Assembly (NCBI RefSeq): GCF_011059145.1 | Contig: NZ_JAALLT010000002.1 | Coordinates: 124,001-188,000 of the forward strand | Length of the DNA: 64,000 nucleotides | Direction: 5' to 3' | From: Halalkalibaculum roseum | Lineage (GTDB): Bacteria > Bacteroidota > Rhodothermia > Balneolales > Balneolaceae | Shown: in pieces, positions 37,213 through 44,850 of the stretch | Numbering within the stretch: position 1 is the first letter of the stretch | How the letters are laid out: every line of letters starts with the position of its first letter | The notes under the pieces: generated by a model | What the model saw: the letters and a program-made list of their open reading frames with translations, nothing else | Told to the model about the DNA's origin: nothing | Databases searched by the model: none | Program-made: the position numbers and the translations under genes

Positions 37213-37926
37213 TTGATACTTTTTGATTATCCTATTCATTTATCTTACCCCGATTATCCATTTGAAGGGAAAAAAATTATCAATACAATAAATCCCCATT
37301 CCTATTGTGTGGCCAAGAAGGACAAAAATTTTGAAAAGGCTCTAAAAGATTCCGATAGGCTCATACCGGATGGTGCGGGAATAGTTTGGGCTGCAAGGTT
37401 ATTAAAAGGAGAAAAAATAGAGCGTATTACCGGCGCGGATATGCATGCTTATTTATTGAGTCAGGCTCAAGAACACAGTTTAAAAGTATATTATCTAGGA
37501 TCTACCGAAGAAACATTGCAGAAAATAGAAGAGCGAATCTCAGTAGAGTACCCAGCAGTGAAGGTTGGCAGTTTCAGTCCCCCTTTTAAACAGGTATTTT
37601 CTGAAAATGATAATGATAAAATGATAGAAAAGGTAAAAGCTTTTAGCCCTGATATATTATTTGTAGGTATGACCGCTCCCAAACAGGAGAAGTGGGCACA
37701 TCAACATAAAGAGGATTTAAATGCATCCGTTATTTGCTCCATAGGTGCGGTATTTGATTTCTTTGCTGGCACGGTGCAACGATCACCGGAATGGATGCAA
37801 AACTTGGGTTTGGAATGGTTGCATCGCAGTTTAAAAAGTCCTAGGCGGCTGGGAAAAAGAAATCTCAGATCTAATCCGGAATTTGTACTTGATGTGCTTA
37901 AGTCAAAATTTGGTTTCAATATCTAA
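37213..37926 (+). CDS. WecG/TagA/CpsF family glycosyltransferase (GT26)
   Basis: 237 residues from TTG, the usual family length. Motifs: NTINPHSYCVAKKD, PDGAGIVWAARLL near 53, GADMHAYLLSQAQ near 74, VGMTAPKQEKWAHQH near 151, and GAVFDFFAGTVQRSPEWMQN near 178. GT26 enzymes add the second sugar (for example N-acetylmannosamine or its uronate) to an undecaprenyl-linked primer, so this may act right after the initiating transferase at 41930. Last gene of the AT-rich cassette. Confidence 0.92.
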   Translation: MILFDYPIHLSYPDYPFEGKKIINTINPHSYCVAKKDKNFEKALKDSDRLIPDGAGIVWAARLLKGEKIERITGADMHAYLLSQAQEHSLKVYYLGSTEETLQKIEERISVEYPAVKVGSFSPPFKQVFSENDNDKMIEKVKAFSPDILFVGMTAPKQEKWAHQHKEDLNASVICSIGAVFDFFAGTVQRSPEWMQNLGLEWLHRSLKSPRRLGKRNLRSNPEFVLDVLKSKFGFNI

Positions 37927-37988
37927 GTTATTACCATTCAAGTTCTTATTTAGCAAAAGCCTCAATTTTAGCAGAATAGTTATTTTTA

Positions 37989-38984
37989 ATGGACAGATTT
38001 TTCATCACCGGCGGGTCCGGCTTTATCGGATCTCATTTTCACCGGGAGATTTCATCCGGGAACGTTATTAACTATGATATTCAGGAACCGTTCTTTGAGT
38101 ACGATTCCAAATTCATACAGGGGGATATCCGGGATACTGAAAAGTTGACAAAGCATCTTGAGGAAGATGACATTCTGCTGCATCTCGCCGCGACCCACTT
38201 TGATTTTCAGGAAAATTATTTTCCAACCAATGTGAAGGGCACGCGCTCACTATTACAGGCAGCCCGGGAGGCAGGTATTAAAACCATGGTATTCTTCTCT
38301 TCCGTTGCCGTGTACGGGGCAGTTTCCAAGCCGACCTCCGTTCATGACGAACCGGAACCCAACATGCCCTATGGGGCTTCAAAATTGGAGGCCGAAACCT
38401 TGATCAAAGAGTGGGCGGGGGAGGATCCGGATAGACGTGCTATCATTATTCGTCCAACGGTGGTTTACGGTCCTTATAACTTCGGGAATGTGTTTAACCT
38501 GATCCGGCAGATCGATTCCGGGTTCTTTGTTAACATTGGCACCGGCAAAACGGTAAAGTCTATCGTCTATGTCAAAAACCTCGTAAGTTATACCCTGCAG
38601 GCACTTGAGAAAGCGGGTCCCGGGGTTTCCCTGTATAACGCCACCGACGAGCCGCATTTAGCTACTGACACGTTGACCTCGCTGATTGCCAACAAACTGG
38701 GAAAGAAAGTCCCTTTTACCTTACCATTGCCGGTGGCCAAAGGCTTTGCATTGCCCTTCGACCTTTTAAAAGCAGTGACGGGTAAGGATTGGGTGATTTC
38801 AAAAGAACGCATCGAAAAATTTTGCACGGATACCCATTTTACTTCAGAAAAGCTGAGAGAAGCCGGTGTGGAACAACCTGTCAGCTCCGAAGAAGGACTG
38901 GCCGAAACCATCGACTGGTACCGGTCGGTAGATTGGGAACAGCTATATAAAGAATGGCAACAAAGGGTGGAAAAATACAACTAG
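37989..38984 (+). CDS. NAD-dependent sugar epimerase/dehydratase
   Basis: 331 residues. An extended SDR: FFITGGSGFIGSHFHREI at residues 4-21, LHLAATHFD near 66, YGASKLEAE (Y-x3-K) near 128, and VVYGPYNFGNVFN near 154. The exact reaction is not clear; C4-epimerase or reductase activity on a nucleotide sugar is likely. GC is higher than upstream. It is the first of three genes, with formyltransferase and deacetylase, that appear to form a unit. Confidence 0.85.
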   Translation: MDRFFITGGSGFIGSHFHREISSGNVINYDIQEPFFEYDSKFIQGDIRDTEKLTKHLEEDDILLHLAATHFDFQENYFPTNVKGTRSLLQAAREAGIKTMVFFSSVAVYGAVSKPTSVHDEPEPNMPYGASKLEAETLIKEWAGEDPDRRAIIIRPTVVYGPYNFGNVFNLIRQIDSGFFVNIGTGKTVKSIVYVKNLVSYTLQALEKAGPGVSLYNATDEPHLATDTLTSLIANKLGKKVPFTLPLPVAKGFALPFDLLKAVTGKDWVISKERIEKFCTDTHFTSEKLREAGVEQPVSSEEGLAETIDWYRSVDWEQLYKEWQQRVEKYN

Positions 38985-39036
38985 GTATGTACCTCAAGAC
39001 TAACACACTGCAAATTAACTATATTAATAGCCTGTA

Positions 39037-39048
39037 CTTAGTGGTATG
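39037..39048. repeat. Half-site of family A at a start codon
   Basis: CTTAGTGGTA is the right arm of the family A palindrome; its final TA runs into the ATG of the formyltransferase, so repeat and start codon touch. No left arm is present. Confidence 0.4.
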
Positions 39049-39828
39049 AAGTTTATCATTGTAACCCAGGGAGACATACTGTATACACCGATATTTTTCA
39101 GGGAATTCTTTGCCGCTGACTATGCCGGGACCTGCAAGGGAGTTATGGTACAGGAACCGCTGGGGAACAAGTCGATGTGGGGGTTAATAAAAAGAATGCT
39201 TGCCTTTTACGGTCCCCTTGATTTTATGAGGCAGGGATTTACCTACGTCTATAAAAAGCTGCGGGCGAAAGGATATGAATGGAACCTCATCCGTGAGCCG
39301 GTATCCATAGAAAATATGGCCCGTCACCATAACGTCCCCGTATTATCCTTTACCAGCGTCAATAACGGTGAATTCAAGCAGTGGGTTAGGGATCAGGAAA
39401 TCGATCTGATTGTATCCATTGCGGCTTCCGAACTGTTTGATGAAGAAGTGCTGGAGTTGCCGACCCATGGCTGCATCAATTTTCACAACGCCCCGCTGCC
39501 TCATTACCGCGGCATGTTGCCCAACTTCTGGCAGATGCATCACGGGGAGGAGTTTTCGGTGTTGACGGTACATACCATGACCGAAGCATTGGACAAAGGA
39601 GAGATTGTGTATCAACAAAAAACTCCGATCAAGTCCGGTTATTCACTGGAGGATTTGATAAGGCTGACGAAGAAGAAATCAGCGGGTGCCCTGGTTGAGG
39701 TTTTGCGGCAGTTTCACGAGAAAGAAGTATCGTATGCACCCATGCCCGATGAGGAGGGTTCCTATTATACCTTTCCCGGGAGAAGCGATGTGCGGGAATT
39801 TAAATCCAAAGGGAAACGGCTTTTTTAA
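39046..39828 (+). CDS. Formyltransferase-fold protein
   Basis: 260 residues. Resembles the catalytic domain of methionyl-tRNA formyltransferase and sugar N-formyltransferases: DLIVSIAASELFDEEVLELP, then INFHNAPLPHYRGMLPNFW (N and H of the catalytic triad, near residues 148-165), then LDKGEIVYQQ with the catalytic aspartate near 186. Such enzymes move formyl from 10-formyl-tetrahydrofolate to an amine. A tRNA-specific C-terminal domain is absent, so a sugar amine is the more likely acceptor. The stop abuts the next ATG (TAAATG). Confidence 0.85.
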   Translation: MKFIIVTQGDILYTPIFFREFFAADYAGTCKGVMVQEPLGNKSMWGLIKRMLAFYGPLDFMRQGFTYVYKKLRAKGYEWNLIREPVSIENMARHHNVPVLSFTSVNNGEFKQWVRDQEIDLIVSIAASELFDEEVLELPTHGCINFHNAPLPHYRGMLPNFWQMHHGEEFSVLTVHTMTEALDKGEIVYQQKTPIKSGYSLEDLIRLTKKKSAGALVEVLRQFHEKEVSYAPMPDEEGSYYTFPGRSDVREFKSKGKRLF

Positions 39829-40677
39829 ATGCACGATGTGTATATCACCATAGACGTGGAAGACTGGTTCCAGGTAGAAAACCTGAGGCCTTCTTTCCCA
39901 TTGTCAACCTGGGACAAACAGGAGTGGAGGGTGGAAGCCAATGTAAACCTACTGCTGGAGATGTTGGACCGCCATGCGTGTAGGACCACGTTTTTTGTGC
40001 TGGGCCAGGTAGCAGAACGGTTTCCGCATATCGTAAAGAACATAGTTAATAACGGTCATGAACTTGCTTCCCACGGGTACAATCATGTGCTGCTTTATGA
40101 GATGGATTCCGAGGCCATTACCACGGACCTGAAACGCTCGAAGGCCATACTGGAAGATATCAGCGGGAAAGAAGTTTTTGGCTATAGGGCCCCTTCTTTT
40201 TCGGTAAACGACGAAAACATCGAAATCATCCGGAGTGCCGGCTACCGGTATGATTCGTCCTATAATGATTTCGGAGGCCACGATCGTTATGGAACACTAG
40301 AACTAGCCCAATGGACGAAGAAGCGAGCGGGTGTTTATGAACATCCCGACGATAATTTCTTTGAAATACCTATTCAAAATCTCCGAATGTTTGGTTCTGT
40401 CATCCCATGGGGTGGGGGAGGGTATTTTAGGATGATTCCATGGCCCTTTTTTAAAAGGGGTATAGCACACATTATCGAGCAAAGTCCGTATATCTTTTAC
40501 CTGCATCCCTGGGAAATCGATCCCGGCCAGCCCCGGGTTTCCGGTTTGTCCTTCACATCCAGGCTTCGGCACTACACCAATTTGTCGAAGGTAGAGGGGC
40601 GGCTGGGTAAGTTGATGGAGGCGTTTAGTCCGTCGCAGACGATGAGTGATTTGGTGGGGTGTCTAGATAAAGAATGA
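39829..40677 (+). CDS. Polysaccharide deacetylase, XrtA/PEP-CTERM-associated type
   Basis: 282 residues. NodB fold with YITIDVEDWFQVE at residues 5-17, HELASHGYNHVLL (metal-binding SHGxxH) near 77-89, GYRAPSFSVNDEN near 117, and the DUF3473-type C-terminus FYLHPWEIDPGQPRV. The family removes N-acetyl groups from cell-surface polysaccharide and is often linked to exosortase XrtA loci. No exosortase is visible here. Directly coupled to the formyltransferase (start codon right after its stop): deacetylation would free the amine that formylation needs, which is inference. Confidence 0.92.
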   Translation: MHDVYITIDVEDWFQVENLRPSFPLSTWDKQEWRVEANVNLLLEMLDRHACRTTFFVLGQVAERFPHIVKNIVNNGHELASHGYNHVLLYEMDSEAITTDLKRSKAILEDISGKEVFGYRAPSFSVNDENIEIIRSAGYRYDSSYNDFGGHDRYGTLELAQWTKKRAGVYEHPDDNFFEIPIQNLRMFGSVIPWGGGGYFRMIPWPFFKRGIAHIIEQSPYIFYLHPWEIDPGQPRVSGLSFTSRLRHYTNLSKVEGRLGKLMEAFSPSQTMSDLVGCLDKE

Positions 40678-40692
40678 GGACCTCAGCTCAGA

Positions 40693-40730
40693 GGGAGTTG
40701 TGCAACAGGCATTCCTGTGTATCTACTCCC
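40693..40730. repeat. Double hairpin, family E (GGGAGT...ACTCCC)
   Basis: Outer arms GGGAGT / ACTCCC enclose an inner hairpin ACAGG-CATT-CCTGT. Simpler relatives without the inner hairpin are at 41018-41032 and 51256-51270. Confidence 0.6.
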
Positions 40731-40782
40731 AAAGTTGGATGAATCTGTTTTATAGGCATTTACTCATTATCCCATAAAAGTC

Positions 40783-40813
40783 ATCCCGGATTTAGTCCGG
40801 GATCTCCTAAAGA
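40783..40813. repeat. REP-like palindrome ATCCCGGA/TCCGGGAT
   Basis: Arms ATCCCGGA (40783-40790) and TCCGGGAT (40796-40803) with loop TTTAG, followed by CTCCTAAAG. A sister copy is at 41334; a copy with the tail in reverse orientation is at 40903. Confidence 0.7.
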
Positions 40814-40902
40814 GATAGTATTTGAAATGGGTCTCAACTTTTCAAGGGGCAATGGTATCGTCACCCTTTGTTAGGCATCTTGGTGGGTAAAGATTACCCC
40901 AA

Positions 40903-40932
40903 CTTTATGAGATCCCTGCCTGCGCAGGGAAG
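40903..40932. repeat. REP-like palindrome, inverted relative
   Basis: CTTTATGAGATCCC is the exact reverse complement of the tail of the 41334 element; here it leads into a different stem, CCCTGC/GCAGGG. Confidence 0.55.
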
Positions 40933-41017
40933 ACCCTTTAAGGGGAGTGGGGTTATTTAAGTTAGGGGTTAGGATGACAAAGATAGAGAAATTTCACAAT
41001 CCCATCTTCGCTCGGAG

Positions 41018-41032
41018 GGAGATGTACTCCCG
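41018..41032. repeat. Family E palindrome, simple form
   Basis: GGGAG-ATGT-ACTCCC within GAGGGAGATGTACTCCCG; nearly the same as the element at 51256. Confidence 0.55.
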
Positions 41033-41174
41033 TATGAATGCTGCTATTAGTATATAATACTCAAATTCATTTGTTTTAGCGGTTACGAGGAACTTCCAAT
41101 CCTAAGGACGGAGAAGAATCATCTTATTGACCTGTATTTATATATATTGGTTCATTTTTGACTGGGCAAAAACG

Positions 41175-41309
41175 AACCAATGCCACAGGCATCCCTACGG
41201 AAAACCCACCGGAAGTATCGAGATGTTGTTTTAGCTATAGTTATTATTGATTAATTGCTCTTCCTCACCTAGTGGTTCTTCATGAACTTTCCCCGATACT
41301 TCCGGAATC
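41175..41309. repeat. Structured element, copy 1
   Basis: Conserved left end (AACCAATGCCACAGGCATCC), a stem with left arm 41209-41220 (CCGGAAGTATCG) and exactly complementary right arm 41294-41305, and a 73-base loop. It matches the layout of copy 2 at 41418 with four paired changes in the stem. Could be a structured RNA or a transposition end; no protein is encoded. Confidence 0.75.
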
Positions 41310-41333
41310 TTGAACTCAATTTACCACGATGTT

Positions 41334-41366
41334 ATCCCGGACGCTGATCCGGGATCTCATAAAGGT
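41334..41366. repeat. REP-like palindrome ATCCCGGA/TCCGGGAT
   Basis: Arms 41334-41341 and 41348-41355, loop CGCTGA, tail CTCATAAAG. It sits between the two structured elements. Confidence 0.7.
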
Positions 41367-41417
41367 AAAGTTTTGTAGGTGAAATACTATTTATTCACAT
41401 ATTGAAGTCTCTACATA

Positions 41418-41556
41418 AACCAATACCACAGGCATCCCTTTGGGAAAAGCCACCGGGGATATTGAGATATTGTTCTGGCAAAAGGCGTTCAATAAATCAA
41501 GCTATACCACATCAAGATTTTTAAAGTTTAACTTTCCCGCAATATCCCCGGACCCC
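41418..41556. repeat. Structured element, copy 2
   Basis: Left end AACCAATACCACAGGCATCC, left arm 41453-41464 (CCGGGGATATTG), perfect right arm 41540-41551, 75-base loop. The bases just inside both arms are also conserved with copy 1 (AGATATTGTT inside the left arm, AACTTTCCCG before the right arm), while the middle of the loop differs. Confidence 0.75.
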
Positions 41557-41929
41557 CGATTAAGATTGCTCAAAGCTCCAAAAATAATTTTCCCGGATAC
41601 ACCGGATTTTATTTCAAATTACCTACTCTGAGAGTTTTACCAATGACCTCCCTTTAATCCTGTTACCGAGAATAGATATAAAGGTAAAAAGCCGAAAGCT
41701 GAAGACTGAGAGCGGAAAGCTTCTCAATGCTCCATTAGACTGTTACTGTGTAGCTTCTCGATTTTACATCTTAATATATAGGACAGTTTTCGAAAAATAA
41801 TCACCAAATTACAGCATTTTAATTTCGATATTGTTTAAAATTAAAGTATTATTAGGCGGCTATTAGGAACATTGTTTACAGTGTTTAGGGGCAACACATA
41901 ACATATGTACAAGAGAAGAGGACGGAGAG

Positions 41930-43228
41930 ATGCTTAAAGAACTCTTAGTGGAGTCGTCGGTGTCAGGTAAAATTCGAAAGGGTATTCATAATCAAAGCAG
42001 GGAACCTGCGAACAGCGCCTTGTGGTATTTTATTGGTCTGCCGCTGATGCTGGGACTAAGTTCCTATGTGACCTGGAACAGTATCGTCATTCCTATCGGG
42101 TCCATTCCCATGGCCGTGGGCTGCGGTCTTGCTTATCTGGCCACCTGGTTCAACCGGTATCGATCTTCCAGTTACATGGCCTACCGTACCTATGGATTAT
42201 CCATACTTATTTTAACACTCTCTTTTATAGCGCTTCTAACCATCCTGGCTTCTTTTCGTCTGAATTACTCGCGATGGTTCTTGTTGATTTCTTATAGTTT
42301 CACATTTTCCTGGTTTACGGCCGGAGTATTGTTATTCAAGGAATCCGCCCGCAATTTTATGATTATAAAAGGGGGGATTACCAATAAACTGAAGAAATTA
42401 TCTCAGGAGCATCACTGGCCCATGGTTCATCGCTTGCCGGAAAAACCTGTATTAAATGAATATGATGCCATTGTCATAGACATGCACGAGCATAGCGATC
42501 CCCAACTTTTGAAACAGATCGCTGATGCCAGTTTGCACGGGGTATCGGTAAAACACGCTGCAACGGTTTTTGAAGAATACAGCGGACGTTCCGATCTGGA
42601 TTACCTTGCCCACGAAGGACTATACGATCTGGTTAGAAATAAAGTATATGTTGCTCTGAAACGAGGTTGGGAAACCCTGTTTATTGTATTGTCTTCCATT
42701 TTCATAGTACCGCTTGCGGCGTTTACCGCTTTATGTATCAAACTGGAGTCCCGGGGGCCGGTGCTCTTCACGCAGCAGCGCATAGGTAAAGACGGTGAAA
42801 CCTTTACCCTGTACAAATTTCGCAGCATGACGGTGAAAAGCGAAACCAACGGTGCTCAATTTGCCGGTGAGGAGGATAACCGCATCACCCGTGTAGGCAG
42901 GTTCATTCGCAAGTTTCGTATTGATGAGATACCGCAATTTTGGAATGTGTTGCGGGGAGAAATGAGTCTCATCGGTCCGCGCCCCGAACAAAAGCATTTC
43001 GTCGAGTTTTTTAATGAAGAGATTCCTTTTTATTCCTACCGCCATAAAGTGCGTCCCGGCATCACCGGCTGGGCCCAAACCAAGGACGGCTATGCCGACG
43101 ATGTGGAAACCACCCGCCGCAAGCTGGAGTATGATTTATACTATGTAAAGAATATCAGCCTGTCGTTGGATATTCTTATTGTGTATATGACCATCAAGAC
43201 GATTTTTACAGGCTTCGGGGCACGGTAG
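41930..43228 (+). CDS. Polyprenyl glycosylphosphotransferase, initiating enzyme of the second locus
   Basis: 432 residues. Four membrane helices in the first 150 residues, a soluble linker domain (about 150-230), then a fifth hydrophobic segment near 250 (LFIVLSSIFIVPLAAFTALC) and the catalytic domain: GPVLFTQQRIGKDGETFTLYKFRSM, FRIDEIPQFWNVLRGEM, LIGPRPEQKHFV, RPGITGWAQTKDGYADD. WbaP/WcaJ-like enzymes of this layout attach hexose-1-phosphate to undecaprenyl phosphate. AGAGGACGGAGAG upstream supports the ATG. It is separated from the rest of the second locus by the 1.25-kb repeat region. Confidence 0.92.
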   Translation: MLKELLVESSVSGKIRKGIHNQSREPANSALWYFIGLPLMLGLSSYVTWNSIVIPIGSIPMAVGCGLAYLATWFNRYRSSSYMAYRTYGLSILILTLSFIALLTILASFRLNYSRWFLLISYSFTFSWFTAGVLLFKESARNFMIIKGGITNKLKKLSQEHHWPMVHRLPEKPVLNEYDAIVIDMHEHSDPQLLKQIADASLHGVSVKHAATVFEEYSGRSDLDYLAHEGLYDLVRNKVYVALKRGWETLFIVLSSIFIVPLAAFTALCIKLESRGPVLFTQQRIGKDGETFTLYKFRSMTVKSETNGAQFAGEEDNRITRVGRFIRKFRIDEIPQFWNVLRGEMSLIGPRPEQKHFVEFFNEEIPFYSYRHKVRPGITGWAQTKDGYADDVETTRRKLEYDLYYVKNISLSLDILIVYMTIKTIFTGFGAR

Positions 43229-43231
43229 GAA

Positions 43232-43388
43232 TACCACTTGGGCACTAAGTACACTTATTATAAGTGACAGAGTGAAAAAGGTACTAAGTGATTAGGTGAT
43301 GAAGTGATTAGGTTATTAGGTTTTAGAGTCCTTTCTTAAGTTCTCCGTGTGACTTTGTGATTCTCTGAGTACCTCTGTGAAATAGCCT
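43232..43388. repeat. Degenerate family A and family C repeats
   Basis: After the stop, TACCACTTGGGCACTAAGTA resembles a decayed family A element; at about 43338-43385, CTCCGTGTGACTTTGTGATT and CTCTGAGTACCTCTGTG are one arm of family C. No gene in the 175-base gap. Confidence 0.45.
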
Positions 43389-43403
43389 AAATAGGTTCCT
43401 ATT

Positions 43404-44747
43404 ATGCGAGATAAACTGCTTTCACTTTTTAATGATGCCCTCCAAGTCTTAAATCCCTACGATGCTGTTGCGGGAGCATTCAAGAACAATTCCATTCAAA
43501 CTGGTACTACAACTCTTCCACTGAAGTCTTTCAAAGACGTGTACCTCCTTGCTGCAGGCAAAGCCTCAATTGAAATGGCGCGGGCGGTTATGGATTGCGG
43601 TGGGGTGAATCCCGAACACAAGCTGGTTGTCTGTCCGAAAGGTTCCAAAATACCGGATACCTTGGAGGCCTGTACCATCGAAGCCGAGCACCCCGTTCCG
43701 GGAGAAGGCAGCGAGCAGGCAGGCAGAGCGGCCATACAGTTTGTAAAGGATATCCCGGAAGGGGCGCTCCTGATCTGTTGCATCTCGGGCGGTACCTCCT
43801 CGCTGCTGGTACAACCCGCCGAGGGCATTTCCCTTGAAGAGTTGAACCAAACCCACGAGCTGCTGCTCAATTCCGGGGCCGATATCCACGAGATGAACGC
43901 CGTCCGCAAGCATCTCTCGCAGATAAAAGGCGGGCAACTGCTGAGGCACCTGAACAAGAAAGCCACCCTGGTCAACCTGATCATCTCCGACGTACCGGGC
44001 GATGACCCTGCGGTGATTGGGAGTGGTCCAACAGTGGCCGATACCTCTACTTTTTTGGATGCCAGTAAAGTACTGAGCAATTATACCCTTTGGGAAAAAG
44101 TACCCCAATCGGTGCAACAGCATATCAAAAGAGGGATGTCAGGGAATGATCCAGAAACGATTAAATCGGTGGAAATGAAGAGCTTTATAGAGATAGTTGC
44201 ATCAGCGAAGATGCTGGCAAATAAGGTATTAGAAGTAGCAAAGCATTCTGAATTCGGAATTCTGAATTCTGAATTCCCAAAACATAAATCTGAAAGGGAT
44301 TTGACCGTTGAAGTTGCTGATGTACCTTTTACAGAGGATGTTCAAAAAGTGGCTTCGGAGGTCGCCGGGAGGGCTAAGGAGATGGTTAAAAGTGTTGAGA
44401 GGCCCTGCCTGCTGGTTTGCTACGGGGAGAGCAAGGTGAACGTCACCGGTGAGGGCAAAGGGGGGCGCAACCAGGAACTGGCGCTGAGAGGGGCATTGAA
44501 GATAGCCGGGTACGACCATATCACCTGGCTGAGTATGGGTACCGATGGCATTGACGGTCCCACGGACGCTGCCGGGGCGGTGGTTGATGGGAAGACGATT
44601 GGCAATGCACGGTTAAAGGGACTGGATCCTGAAGAGTATTTAAAACGTAACGATGCCTATCATTTTCATGAGGAGATGGGGACGTTAGTGAAGACCGGCC
44701 CAACGGGGAATAATTTAATGGATTTGACGATGGTGCTCGTTCTTTGA
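43404..44747 (+). CDS. Glycerate 2-kinase (DUF4147/MOFRL family) with an in-frame insert
   Basis: 447 residues. N-terminal DUF4147 domain with LLAAGKASIEMARAVMD near 49 and LLICCISGGTSSLLVQPAEG near 126, LNKKATLVNLIISDVPGDDP near 185; C-terminal MOFRL domain with VTGEGKGGRNQELAL near 350 and MGTDGIDGPTDAAGAVVDG near 376. The family phosphorylates D-glycerate at C2 (older name: hydroxypyruvate reductase TtuD). Residues about 280-300 read HSEFGILNSEFPKH, encoded by tandem GAATTC-containing DNA (44245-44276) that looks like an intergenic repeat. The insert sits in a loop before VEVADVPFTED. Confidence 0.88.
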   Translation: MRDKLLSLFNDALQVLNPYDAVAGAFKNNSIQTGTTTLPLKSFKDVYLLAAGKASIEMARAVMDCGGVNPEHKLVVCPKGSKIPDTLEACTIEAEHPVPGEGSEQAGRAAIQFVKDIPEGALLICCISGGTSSLLVQPAEGISLEELNQTHELLLNSGADIHEMNAVRKHLSQIKGGQLLRHLNKKATLVNLIISDVPGDDPAVIGSGPTVADTSTFLDASKVLSNYTLWEKVPQSVQQHIKRGMSGNDPETIKSVEMKSFIEIVASAKMLANKVLEVAKHSEFGILNSEFPKHKSERDLTVEVADVPFTEDVQKVASEVAGRAKEMVKSVERPCLLVCYGESKVNVTGEGKGGRNQELALRGALKIAGYDHITWLSMGTDGIDGPTDAAGAVVDGKTIGNARLKGLDPEEYLKRNDAYHFHEEMGTLVKTGPTGNNLMDLTMVLVL

Positions 44748-44790
44748 ACCACTTAGACACTTAGTTCACTTAGTGAATCTTAGTGGTAAA
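44748..44790. repeat. Extended family A palindrome
   Basis: ACCACTTAGACACTTAG at the left and CTTAGTGGTAA at the right, with an inner CACTTAGTG. Longer and more degenerate than the 33-mers; starts one base after the kinase stop. Confidence 0.55.
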
Positions 44791-44850
44791 AAATAATTTT
44801 TCTTATCTTCACTTCGTTTTAGAATCAAATTTTACTTCTATTAATAACAT

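Larger units (their letters stand above)
40678..41929. other. 1.25-kb non-coding, palindrome-rich region
   Basis: No convincing gene. It holds at least seven inverted repeats: a double hairpin at 40693-40730, REP-like TCCCGGA/TCCGGGA hairpins at 40783 and 41334 with an inverted relative at 40903, a GGGAG/ACTCCC hairpin at 41018, and two long structured elements at 41175 and 41418. From about 41640 to 41929 it is AT-rich and ends with AGAGGACGGAGAG, a strong ribosome site for the next gene. Confidence 0.7.

Noticed and set aside
41175-41556. Insertion sequence
   Set aside because: No transposase ORF and no target-site duplication could be seen; kept as a structured repeat instead.
41440-41631. 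63-codon ORF in the repeat-rich spacer
   Set aside because: It runs through structured element copy 2 and has no recognisable protein features or ribosome site.
40678-41640. CRISPR array
   Set aside because: Repeats are palindromic, of different families and irregularly spaced; no constant repeat-spacer pattern and no cas genes.
43496-44123. Two long antisense ORFs over the glycerate kinase
   Set aside because: Frame shadows of a gene with clear DUF4147 and MOFRL motifs.
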